Positions 10,567-20,377 of a stretch of 64,000 bases of DNA are shown here, piece after piece; the first letter of the stretch is position 1, and each line of letters starts with the position of its first letter. Both the position numbers and the translations under genes were made by a program. The notes beneath the pieces are model-generated. The model made no database searches, was not told the DNA's origin, and saw only the letters and a list, made by a program, of their open reading frames with translations. Location of the stretch: the NCBI GenBank assembly GCA_022813625.1, contig JAKLMB010000013.1, positions 868,001 through 932,000 of the forward strand, in the 5' to 3' direction. This DNA is from Aaosphaeria pasadenensis. Lineage: Eukaryota; Ascomycota; Dothideomycetes; Pleosporales.

Positions 10567-11835
10567 ATGTCTGATACAAATGGCTCCGCAGGACAGCGAT
10601 TGACGCAGATCAAGGACTTTCTGACGATGAACAAGACCGCGACAACCATTCCTTGGGATCCTGACTGTACAAAGTTTCCTACGCGAAAGGAGCTCCCTCA
10701 GGTTCCTGGCAACCCTCCTGAATCTGCTTGGGTCTGGGGCGACAATGACTATGTTGGTACAGACCTGCACATTGAACAAGAAGGAAATCATTGACCAAGA
10801 TAGATTGGCCGATTGAACTTGCTAACGCCGACTCGAATTGCAGCCGCGTCCAAGGAAATCAAGACCGGCGAGATGATTCCCGTCAACCTCCCGCTCAATG
10901 TTCCCAACCAGCCAGCCTTTGGCCGCGAAGTGTTCAAGCACGAGATCAAGACTCTCGCTGAGAACTACGCCTACGACGATCTCTACGAGATGAACACGCA
11001 AAGCGGCACGCAGTGGGACGGCTTCCGACACTTTGCCCACTTCCCTTCCGGATCCTTCTACAACGGCACCACTGGCGCCGACATCGTCGGCCCTGCTGCT
11101 AACCACAAGTGCTCCATCCACCACTGGGCCGAGCACGGCATCGCCGGCCGTGGCGTCCTGCTCGACTACCGCGGCTGGGCCCACAAGAAGGGCATCAACT
11201 ACGATCCCTACGACTACTACCCCATCTCCTGGGAGGAGCTCTACCAGTGCGGCAAGGACCAAGGCATCGACATTCGACCGGCGGCGCAGGGCGGAGACAT
11301 CAAGATCGGCGACATGCTGTTCGTCCGCAGTGGGTGGAAGGAGGCGTACGACTCCAAGTCGCCCGAGGACAGGACTAAAGCGGCGCTTCGCCACGGGAGC
11401 GGAAAGGACGGCGAGGACGGTCAGAGGTATGCGGGACTGAGCCAGGAGCAGAAGATTCTGGACTGGTTGCATGATTGCTACTTTGCCAGCGTTGCGGGCG
11501 ACGCGCCGGCTTTTGAGGCTTGGCCGACTCATGAAGGTTAGTTGGCAGTCTGCGGAGAGTTGGGATTGGTAGAGCGAAGCTGACGAGAATGCAGATTATC
11601 ATCTCCATGAGTACATTTTGGCTCTTTGGGGCATGCCTTTGGGTGAGATGCTGGATCTTGAGGGTCTGGCGAAGAAGTGCAGAGAGAGGAATCGTTGGTT
11701 TTTCTTCTTCACTTCTGCGCCTGCGAACTGTCCTGGTAAGTTGAAGTTAGAAGTCTCAAGGTATTGAGCATCAAGCTAATTCATTGTGATCTAGGTGGGG
11801 TTAGTTCCCATGTTAATGGCACGGCGATCTTGTAA
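10567..11835 (+). CDS. Cyclase-family protein (kynurenine formamidase-like fold)
   Basis: Four exons, 10567-10752, 10804-11536, 11595-11735 and 11795-11835, give 366 aa. The introns are 51, 58 and 59 nt and every junction keeps the frame and the family alignment: GDNDY-IGRLNLLTP, THE-D-YHLHEYILALWGMP and PANCP-G-GVSSH. The HHWAEHGIAGRGVLLDY and GDMLFVRSGW segments and the C-terminal RNRWFFFFTSAP block are typical of fungal members of the putative cyclase family. The usual metal motif HxGTHxDxPxH is replaced here by QSGTQWDGFRHFAH, so the two leading His ligands are Gln. The substrate is not known, and a true hydrolase activity is doubtful without those ligands. Start choice: the first ATG after a stop in frame, giving the expected N-terminus. 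Confidence 0.88.
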
Positions 11836-12271
11836 CGGTAGTTGGAGAAGTTATCCCAGTAGGGTGAGGTCATGGAGTTGGTTGTAAGAGCATGTAGTGG
11901 AATATCGGTTTCATCGGCATCAAATTTCATTTGAGCAAAACTTGGATGCGACGCGAAATTTGTGTACATACGGCTGAGGATATACTGTAACAAGCAGTAC
12001 GTGATACTTGCTACTATTATTATTATTGGAGCTCCTTGTAGATTGGCTTGCACTAAATGATGGTTCCCAGTATTTCGTTGTAAAAGGCAATGCTAAGCGA
12101 ACTTCAGAAGCCAGGCAGACATATTCGATATAACAGCTTGTACGACTGCCAACACAAAACAAAACCCTCGAATCTCCCGCCTTTACAATTGACTTCTAAA
12201 AAGTTTAGAATCTTCATAACTACTTTCCGCTTCACTGTTTGAAACGCATTCAAATTCTTCCTTTGATCCTC
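11836..12271. other. Intergenic, no gene seen
   Basis: About 436 AT-rich bases holding the 3' flank of the cyclase-family gene and the promoter of the kinesin gene. Confidence 0.5.
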
Positions 12272-13639
12272 ATGGCCGACCAACAGCAAGTTTCCTCGTT
12301 CAGGGTTTACGCCAGATGGAGACCTCTGACTGCCAATGAACCGTCTACTGTCGGGTTCGAAAGAAGCACAATTGAAGGCGAGACCAATTCCTCGATATCG
12401 ATTTCCTCACATGCCAGCACAGCTCGGACTCGCACGTGGAAGAGCGACGCCTCCTTTACTAAAGTCTTTCCGGATACAGCGGTCAACAGTGACATATTCG
12501 CAGGAGTTGTCGCACCAACGATACCTCGAGTGATGAAAGGCGCTACTTGCAACCTGTTTGCCTATGGACATTCTGGGAGTGGGAAGACGCATACGATCAT
12601 CGGGTACAACTACGACGACAGCAATCAACTTGGATTATGCTTGGCCGCGGCTCGACGCCTGTTCGAAGCTCTCGATCAAGTAAGAACGCAGCCGGTAGAA
12701 GAAACGCGTGAGAAGGAAGACCTGGGTGTCGCGGTTCGGCTCTACGAAGTTCGAGGAAAACACGCCTACGACCTATTGAACAACAATATCGAATGCTACA
12801 TCCGCGAGGGACCCGACGGCCAGACACACGTTCGCGGGCAAACAGAAACCCTAGAAGATGGAAAAGTCAGGGTTCGACCTATCGTGGCACAACCGTGCTG
12901 GTGCTACGAAGAAGTCCAGGAAGTCGTCCGCACTGGCCTGAAGGGAAGAACGACGGGATCCTCTTCGATACACGACGAAAGCTCTCGCACCCACGCTGTC
13001 ATCGAGCTCGAAGTCGTCACCAGAAGACTGATGGATGCGCGCGAGGCAGTCACAGCGCGAGAATCCGAACTCGTCCCCGTCGGTAAACGCGCGACAGACG
13101 TGTACATCGAGGAACAAAGCAAGTCAATCATCAAGACGCCCGAGGGAAAATACATACCCAACCCCGACCACCCTGTCAACCAAGCCATCATCGACGCAGC
13201 CGAGGCCGAGAAGTCAGAATATGAAAACCGTCTCCAGTTGGCGGAAGACGCTGTCAAAGTATGCTACAACACCTCCCAACACGCCTGCCTGGGCGGCAAA
13301 TTCGTCTTCGTAGACCTCGCTGGCTCTGAGTACTTCGACGCCGCAACCGCTACATCCACCAGTCGTCCCAAGCAAACGACACAGGAGCAGCGACAGGGAC
13401 GCCAGATCAACACTGATCTATTCGCGCTGAAAGAGGTCATTCGCGCGAAGGCTTCCAAGCAGGCGCGCATACCGTTCCGTGCCTCGCCGCTAACGATGAT
13501 TCTGCGAAGTCACTTCCTGGCGGAGGAAAGGGAGGGGCAGTCGGCGATGATACTCACGCTTTCACCGGAGGAGGAGCAGTTCGTGGCGACGTTGAATACG
13601 CTGAAGTATGGGAACTTGGTTGGAGAGGCGGGGAGGTAG
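12272..13639 (+). CDS. Kinesin motor-domain protein, short and divergent
   Basis: Intronless, 455 aa from the ATG at 12272 (context CCTCATGGCC); an upstream in-frame ATG at 12239 is less likely. Kinesin motifs are all visible: the N-terminal VYARWRP strand, the P-loop GHSGSGKTHT at residues 99-108, switch I DESSRTH at 235-241, switch II DLAGSE at 348-353, and the C-terminal motor helix block TLNTLKYGNLV. The protein ends directly after the motor domain, with no stalk or tail. About 106 residues separate switch I and switch II, against roughly 25 in kinesin-1; the extra charged segment includes YIPNPDHPVNQ and a heptad-like helix. Whether it still moves on microtubules cannot be read from sequence. 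Confidence 0.88.
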   Translation: MADQQQVSSFRVYARWRPLTANEPSTVGFERSTIEGETNSSISISSHASTARTRTWKSDASFTKVFPDTAVNSDIFAGVVAPTIPRVMKGATCNLFAYGHSGSGKTHTIIGYNYDDSNQLGLCLAAARRLFEALDQVRTQPVEETREKEDLGVAVRLYEVRGKHAYDLLNNNIECYIREGPDGQTHVRGQTETLEDGKVRVRPIVAQPCWCYEEVQEVVRTGLKGRTTGSSSIHDESSRTHAVIELEVVTRRLMDAREAVTARESELVPVGKRATDVYIEEQSKSIIKTPEGKYIPNPDHPVNQAIIDAAEAEKSEYENRLQLAEDAVKVCYNTSQHACLGGKFVFVDLAGSEYFDAATATSTSRPKQTTQEQRQGRQINTDLFALKEVIRAKASKQARIPFRASPLTMILRSHFLAEEREGQSAMILTLSPEEEQFVATLNTLKYGNLVGEAGR

Positions 13640-16600
13640 GCGGAATGATAATGATGGACGATTCGGGGCCCTTTGAGGTGTTGTTGTCTGCGTATTCGAT
13701 CGGAAGTTCTTCATAGCACTGGTAAGAGTGAGACGCAAGAACGCGTTCACGACATCTAAGCGTTCTCGCTCAGTCCGTAGCATTATCTATCATCTTCGCA
13801 TTCAAGTCGAAAGGACCCGATTGGGAGCAACTCAAGCCACTCCAAAATTTCATCAGTGAGCCTTTTAACATGTGCCAAATGACCCAGGGTAACGTCCCCA
13901 AGCCATCATCCTTATAGCGGGATGTCACCACTAGCCTCACGTATCATCGCGCGGCGCAAGAATAGACGGCAGTGTGTAGCGACACAGAACATGGAAGGGC
14001 ATCTTTGGTACCGAAAGAGCTGCGGGTTGTATGCAGCGTAGTGAGTGCGCAACATGTGTCGCCGTGCGTCAGTCTACGGTACCCGGCTTAGAGGAGAGGC
14101 AGATGTGCAGTGTATATATGAGTCCGTAGGGGCAGACTTGGAACATGCGCTTGTAGACGAGGAGGATGTGATAGAGTATGGATTCGAGGTGGAGCGGCAC
14201 GGGATCTGTTGCCATCTCGCTGAAGACGTTCATATTTGGGGAGTCGGCGGAAGCGTTGAGCAGCGTTGCGAAGAAGATGGCTAGTGAAGGAACGGTGCTG
14301 TGTTGGATGGAATTAGTAATGGAGTTGATGCAAATGAGGTGCACGATCAGGGAATATCTGCGACTGCTAGCATGGAGGACACAGAGGTGTATCTCGTGTC
14401 ACCAAGCCTACTGCGAATGTGACATCTGAAGCTTGAAGCATATTGCGAGTTGATGCCCATCCCAGACCCATGTAGGCCTCTTTGCGCCGCACTGATAGAG
14501 AGTTGGTGGTCACTTCGGGTGTATATTTGGGAGATATCTTGTTGGATAGTAGATTTGAATGAAACTCATGAATTGAATAAGTCATGTGGCAGGATTGTTG
14601 AGTTTGACTTATTTGCGGACTTCCATGCAGTGGGAGCAAATCCCAGGTTGAAAGTCAAACCCTTGATCGGTGTTCCACCGGCCTGGGTTCTGGGGATATG
14701 GGCGAAATCTTTATGGATGAATCAACTTCAACTTAAAACCGTACCCCCGCGACATCGATGTTTTGTTTAATCAAGGACGCTCTAAAGGGATATATCCAAT
14801 CACATATTTCAATTAAAAATTGTAAAACGGCACATTGCATCGCTAAAAAGGCCTGACACTGAGTATGCATGTTCGAGCGACGTCGTGAACGTAGGGCTAC
14901 CTGCACCAGACATGACAAAACACCAACACGACTGTGGACTACCATATTCTGCACCTTAAGAACGGAAAGGATCGTCAAATGATGCCACATTATGATCTAA
15001 AAGTCTATCTGCAACAAGTGTCCTCACCGTCAACCATGATCGGACTGCCCAAGCTCCCTCCCCGAGTTGCGAAATCGGTACCACTCGTTCGAAGCGCAAA
15101 AGGGGGGGGGGGCACTCTCCACCCCACTGCTCCCAATTTATCTAACCGTGAGCGATATTGAGTCGCTCCATGAAAGTTCGATTACGACGGAGGATGATAA
15201 CGATCATTGTAATAGAGGCGCCCGCCTCGGGTACGAGGATGAGATTGAGGCATGAGGCATGCGAAATGCTGAAGGCGTCGACAGATCAAAGGGCCCGCCC
15301 CCAGTCACCGCCCCGCATGGTACAGGTACTGATGCCCTAGAGTGCCTCGATATGACGAGACTCGTCACTGACATGCATGGCTCACTGAGCGTGGTCGCCT
15401 TCCAGTCCTCTCACAAATTTTTGTTCCTTCAGCCGTATCCTAAGCCATGCCCGTGTGTGTAGACTCGAGAGCCGTGATTTTCCGTCGACGCTGGTGTTTC
15501 GTCCATGTTGCCACTTGTGGATGAAGCTTTTGCGAAGCTGCAAGAGGATGCCGGCATGCCTGCCTCGCACCGCTGATGTATGAAACTGATCGATCTCCTC
15601 GGTCTAGACCTAAACATTGATGGCTACGATGAAAATGAGTGCAAATTGTGTTGTGGTGGTCACGGTGGTGAGCTTGCAATGTAGACTACTGAAGCCTGTC
15701 AGTAAAGGCGGTCTTGACGGTGGCATCGTCTCACGGACCTGCGTTTCTTTCTACATGTTTTACCGTCGAATTTCGGCCTCCTAGAGCTTTGGCGCCGTTA
15801 CATGCACATGGAGTGCGCGTTTACTGGTTCAAACATGATGAAGCTTGAGAAGCCTGTCCTTGCGCTATTCGTTGTCGCTCGTGGTCGTGTCTGGCATGGC
15901 GGCGCCGTAGTACTGACAGCCTTCGGGGCTTGGGTGGCCAACAAGCTCGTGTTAGCTTATCGTGAAAGCAAGAGAACCTGCTAGATATGAACGCAACGGC
16001 CAAAAATGTCCGTCACTGCCAGTAATAGGTGGTTGTCCTTCGTGAGTCCCGTCCACACTCGAGCGGGTGAACTCCAAGCAGGCCTAGCCATGAGGCGCCT
16101 TCCACCTACCGAGCATCCTGCAAACCACCAGTAGCGCGGTGGTTGAGTAGAGCCTTATATGCGAGGATCAATGTACAGACCAAGAGGTGCAGCGAGACAT
16201 GATTATGAAGATGTTCATTCTTGAACTACCTAATTATGGGTGGAGGTGGAGTGAAATCTCGTGCAGCCCGGATTTTTGACACATAATGGGTGATGCTCAA
16301 ATGACGCAAGAGTAATAGCAAGTTTGGCGTGTTGCATCTTTGTCAATTGCTGGGTCTCCGCCTCAAGTCGTTCCAGTGAGTGATCGCTATCATCACCTAT
16401 GCAAGACGTGGTGATGGAATTAGGTCCTCGCATGCCAGATACAGCAGAGAGCTACCAATGGGACATTCTACATAGGCTGGCTAGCCGGGGAAGCTTTGAG
16501 CAGGGCTGCCAAAGACCTGGGCTCGGCGCTTGTTTGCGTCCCACACGGTCATTCGAACTTCACATACTGGTGGGAATGAACCATCTCAGCAACTACGCAG

Positions 16601-17170
16601 CATCATTCTACAGCCCAAGGGAGAAAAGCTTTCATATGTGGGGTGTGATTATTCGAAAGAAGTATCTACATATGCTGCCAATTGAACTTAGAGAGACTGG
16701 TCAAGATCTTCTGGTGGTCGAAAAACTGGTTGACAGATGCTGTGTTGCACTGGAATAATGAACCGAAACAACACAAAATTTGTCTCTACATGTTCAAAGA
16801 GCGTCAAAATAGCCCCTCCATATGCCTCAACCCCAAATGACCGACTAAGCCAAAACTGATATCACGTGCATACCAATTCACTCAAAACAACATCCCAGCC
16901 ACCTCCACCCAGAGCGACTCCTCAGTGCCGATGACGCATTCTAATTATACCTATGAGTCATAAACACCTCATTGCTACCTAAATTGCCCTCTCCGGACTC
17001 CGGAATATCCAAATATCCGTCACTGACGCTGGTCTGCCAGCAGTTTGGCAGCCAAATCACAAGGCTGGCGAACGCGTGGTCCATGCACAATTACCTATTC
17101 CGGTTTAAAGGATCTCTTGCACAGCCCCTCGACCTGGAGACGCGCAGCACAGATCATCCTCGCCAAGCGA
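13640..17170. other. Long gene-poor stretch
   Basis: About 3.5 kb without a gene that can be supported. All open frames are below 120 codons, overlap on both strands and show no splice-compatible chain. A run of ten G occurs near 15102-15112. The minus-strand frame 14069-14344 has a faint resemblance to the hydrophobic C-terminal helices of fungal zinc-cluster regulators and may be a relic. The region could be the remains of decayed genes or heterochromatin-like spacer. Confidence 0.5.
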
Positions 17171-17174
17171 GGGG

Positions 17175-17182
17175 TATATAAA
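17175..17182 (+). promoter_or_regulatory. TATA box (TATATAAA) before the TCAAC repeat field
   Basis: A perfect TATATAAA is followed 30-40 bases later by a C/A-rich, pyrimidine-led stretch like the 5' leaders of strongly expressed fungal genes. The first ATG (17296) opens only an 18-codon frame, so the element may serve a noncoding or decayed transcript. Confidence 0.45.
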
Positions 17183-17329
17183 CCCCCTCCGCCCTATATC
17201 CTCCATCCCCTCAACACCAACTTTTCAATTTCGACCTTCGACAACCACCAACAACAATCGAGTCAAGCATCCTCTTCCAATACCAACCATCAATCATGCT
17301 TCCTTCTTTGATGCATGTCACCTTCCACC

Positions 17330-18577
17330 TTCACTTCAACCATCCAACATGACATCAACACATGACAACAACATGACACCTCAACCTCACTTCAACTTCA
17401 CTTCAACATGTCAACATGTCAACACAACAACAACACATCAACATCATGTCATCATCATGTCATCATCATGTCAAGTCAAGTCAACTATACCTCCTCTTCC
17501 TTCAACTGCTTCACTCGATTGTTGTTCCGGATCCGGACTTCGCCAACTCGAATTCGACTCGCCAATCTTGCTCCGCCTTGTTGAAGCCAATTGATTACTG
17601 CACCTCTGTTCAGCGGCTTGCACTCTTCGTGACTGCTCGCTCAGGTCAAGAACAGAGACAGTGTTGTCATTGGCTGGACTCACATGAATATGGTCATATG
17701 TTCCTCTGTGTTGTCCGGATTGAACAGTTGACCGTGTGGAATCTGAGCAGCATATCACACTTTGTGTTTTGTGTCTGTGGCCTATCAACTGTTCATAGCT
17801 GCCTCTTGCATCTCTGTTTCAGTTTGAGCTTGAGCTAGACTCGTTCAAATCGTTACATCTGTTACGCAGATTGTTGGAATTGTGGACTCTCTTAGCCGGT
17901 GACTGGGTTTCGATTACCTATATGCTCGGTATCTAAAGTAGGCTGCCTGCTTAGGCCATCGACATGGGTATTATCAGGGTTGCCTGCTTAGGCCTTCAAC
18001 ATGGTTATCATCTGGTGCCTTAGGCTTTCGACATCAATCGACATCGACATCGACATCGACATCAACATCAACATCAACATCAACATCAACCAACATCAAC
18101 AACATCAACATCAACATCAACATCAACCAACATCAACCTCATCCTTGTTCAACATCAACCAACATCAACCTCATCCTTGTTCAACATCAACATCCACTTC
18201 AATCAACCACCTCAACCGACATCCATTTCAGCCATCAACCTCAACCAACATCCACTTCAACTTCAACCAACACTCACCTCAACCAACACTCATCTCAACC
18301 AACATCAACCAACATCAACCTCAATCAACATCAACCTCTCAGCCAACTTCCACCTCAACAAACATTCACTTCTACCTTCAACCAACAAAACAACATCTAC
18401 CTCAACCAACTTCAACCTTCAATCTCAACATCCACCTCACCCTTCAACCTCAACATCCACCTCAACCTTCAACCTTCAACCTCAACCTTCAACCTCAACC
18501 TCAACTTCAACCTCAACTTCAACCTCAACTTCAACCTCAACTCTAACTTCAACCTCAACCACTTCAACTCTCAAACA
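17330..18577 (+). repeat. TCAAC-rich low-complexity and tandem repeat field
   Basis: Two blocks flank a more unique middle part. Block 1 (about 17330-17490) is made of ACATGTCAAC, TCATCATG and CAACA words. Block 2 (about 18027-18577) begins with CATCGA/CATCAA hexamers, passes through a 32-bp direct repeat holding CCTCATCCTTGTTC (18137 and 18169), and ends in CTTCAACCTCAA dodecamers. From 18232 to 18577 the + strand has a single G (18342), so 18343-18577 is a 235-nt G-free run. Several overlapping forward frames stay open over long stretches of block 2 only because the repeats contain no stop words; this is not evidence of coding. Two near copies of TGCCTGCTTAGGCC lie just before, at about 17942-17993. 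Confidence 0.85.
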
Positions 18578-18589
18578 GTAGATAGATAC

Positions 18590-18595
18590 AATAAA
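18590..18595 (+). terminator. AATAAA polyadenylation-type signal after the repeat field
   Basis: A perfect AATAAA lies just after the G-free run and is followed by a T-rich zone (18615 onward), the arrangement of a eukaryotic 3' end. It is paired here with the TATA box at 17175 as a possible transcription unit; this is inference. Confidence 0.35.
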
Positions 18596-18628
18596 ACATT
18601 GCATTAAACACTCGACCTTCTTCTTATT

Positions 18629-18742
18629 GTGACTTCTCTTTTGTCTTATGTTCTTATGTTCCTTTTGTGACTTGCCTTTTGCCTTTTGTTCTTATATTCC
18701 TTTTGTAACTTGTCTTTTATCTTTTGTTCTTATATTTCTTCT
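18629..18742 (+). repeat. 38-bp tandem repeat, three copies
   Basis: Three consecutive 38-bp units (18629-18666, 18667-18704, 18705-18742) share the core GTGACTTGYCTTTT and TTGTTCTTATATTCYTTT, followed by the start of a fourth (GTGATTG). The units are T-rich on the + strand and differ by a few point changes, mostly transitions. Confidence 0.85.
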
Positions 18743-19446
18743 GTGATTGTATCGTTCCATGTGTTGTTCGTCATATGGGTTCGTTCTCATATGGTTAATA
18801 CCTTTGCCTCTACATCATAAGTGTCACGTAGCCAGAAAGTAATCTCGCTTGAACTTCGCATTTTGCACTGCGCTTTGTTACATCATACAGATTTTTTCAG
18901 GTCCCTTAGTTGTGTTGGCCCAGACCTTGGCCCATCCCTCGCGTAGGTGAAGATCGTCAATTCACGATCCTTTTAAGACTCTTTCGAGGGCCAAGGTCAG
19001 GCACACCACTGCGCCTTTTCCCCACGAAAATCAAAACAAGGATTCTATTACCCCAATTGCCGCTGCGCGAGGCTTATACGCAATGTCACGTAGTAAATCG
19101 GCACCCTATCCCGCATTCGGAGGCGAGATATGACGGTTGCGGGCCTTACATTTTGAGCATTTACATCCCTCTTAGGAAACGGCGCATTGGCGTCTTTGTT
19201 GGTGTTTACTTAATTGAAGATGGATATATGCTATAATAGGAGAATAGGCTTCGAAGGATCTCGAAAGTTGCTGCTTTCGTCTTCAGATGTTTGTTTCAAG
19301 GCACCTTAACCTACGTCAACTGCTGTAGATCGATGCCATCTTGTGGGCTAATTCTTCACCTGTGGAGCAGGAGAGGCTCTGGAGAAGATCTCGATGAGCG
19401 AAGGAAGATATGACGAAGAGTCTCAGTTGACAGTGACGGCTGGAGG
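18743..19446. other. Intergenic, no gene seen
   Basis: About 700 bases upstream of the secreted cysteine-rich gene. The frame at 18910-19236 is unsupported. Confidence 0.45.
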
Positions 19447-19454
19447 TATATAAG
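19447..19454 (+). promoter_or_regulatory. TATA box of the secreted cysteine-rich gene
   Basis: TATATAAG lies 158 bases before the ATG at 19605, followed by a C/A-rich leader (TCATCCAACTACC type) that fits a well-expressed gene. Confidence 0.6.
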
Positions 19455-19604
19455 AAGACGTCGCGATGCCATTTAGTCTGCCCTCAACCACTCAAAGATT
19501 CATCCAACTACCAAACTCCAATACCCAGCACTCTGTCAACTCTTCACTCAGTATCAAATTTCTATTCTACCAAAACCTTAAGAAGCCCAATACAAATCTC
19601 CATC

Positions 19605-19933
19605 ATGCGCTTCTCCGTCCTTGCAACCCTCGCCATCGCTTTCGCCGCGAACACCGCCTTCGCCGCTCCCGGAAGTGCGTCCCCTTCCCCTCCCTATTTC
19701 TCTCTCCTCAGTGACTATATGAGCTGACCCAACCAACAGCAAACACACTCGTCCGCCGCGAATGCGACTGCGCAGGCAAGTCCGCCTGCACGGAGAACTG
19801 CGACGCGTTCCCAGGCGGCACCGCACAGGCAGCCTGCCGCGCCGCCTGCGCTGACGTCAATGACTGCGGCATGAATGAGATCTGCTGCGAAGACGGGTCG
19901 GCCTGCACTGGGAAGGGGTGCTGTGCTGCGTGA
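19605..19933 (+). CDS. Small secreted cysteine-rich protein (effector or antimicrobial-like candidate)
   Basis: Two exons, 19605-19674 and 19740-19933, around a 65-nt intron (GTGCGT donor, GAGCTGACC branch site, AACAG acceptor) give 87 aa. Residues 1-20 form a classic signal peptide ending in AFA. A short propeptide follows and ends in LVRR at residue 30, a Kex2-type dibasic site. The predicted mature peptide is 57 residues with 12 cysteines, including two CC pairs and a CDC start, so six disulfides are possible. It is rich in Ala, Gly and Asp and is slightly acidic. No family was recognised with certainty; the spacing is not that of hydrophobins (eight cysteines). The gene has its own TATA box and an A/C-rich leader. 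Function could be host interaction, antimicrobial, metal binding or surface protection. Confidence 0.85.
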
Positions 19934-20377
19934 GAGGCCGGGTCTGACGAGGCCTCTATTAGGAGTTGCCACCTCTGAGAGGTTGGAAGGGGGAGGAGAG
20001 GGTGTGGAGGAGACGAGTATTACGGAGACAAGTGTATAAGCGTTGTGTGTGTGAACATTAGTCTATATTGAATAAGTTTCAAAATGCTGCACCGATCTAT
20101 CGCGCGAATGCCGTGAAGGAGTATCATCGAAGGTCATGTCTAACAGAAAGGACATTAAAAGCATGCATGCAGTACCGTGCGGCGAGTATCGAACGGGAAG
20201 AGAAGAAAGTAATGACATATACAAGAAGTTATCCCCCAGAGACTGTATTACTTGAACTGGTGATGCCGTTACGCGAGCGACCTGCGAACCAATTTTCTCC
20301 TATGTGAATGTAAGGGTTAGCTGACAGTCTCGAACGTAAATGCAGAGATTCCTCATTGTGCTGGGGAGGGATCAAAC
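19934..20377. other. Intergenic between convergent genes
   Basis: About 440 bases holding the 3' ends of the cysteine-rich gene (+) and the 997-aa gene (-). No further gene seen. Confidence 0.5.

Noticed and set aside
14069..14344. Minus-strand frame with hydrophobic helices like a zinc-cluster regulator C-terminus
   Set aside because: Too short and no splice partner with a DNA-binding or middle homology domain was found; kept only as a possible relic.
18001..18581. Long overlapping forward frames in the TCAAC repeat block (Gln/Pro/Thr/Ser-rich products)
   Set aside because: Different forward frames stay open at once because the repeat words contain no stops; there is no start context, codon pattern or ordered protein segment.
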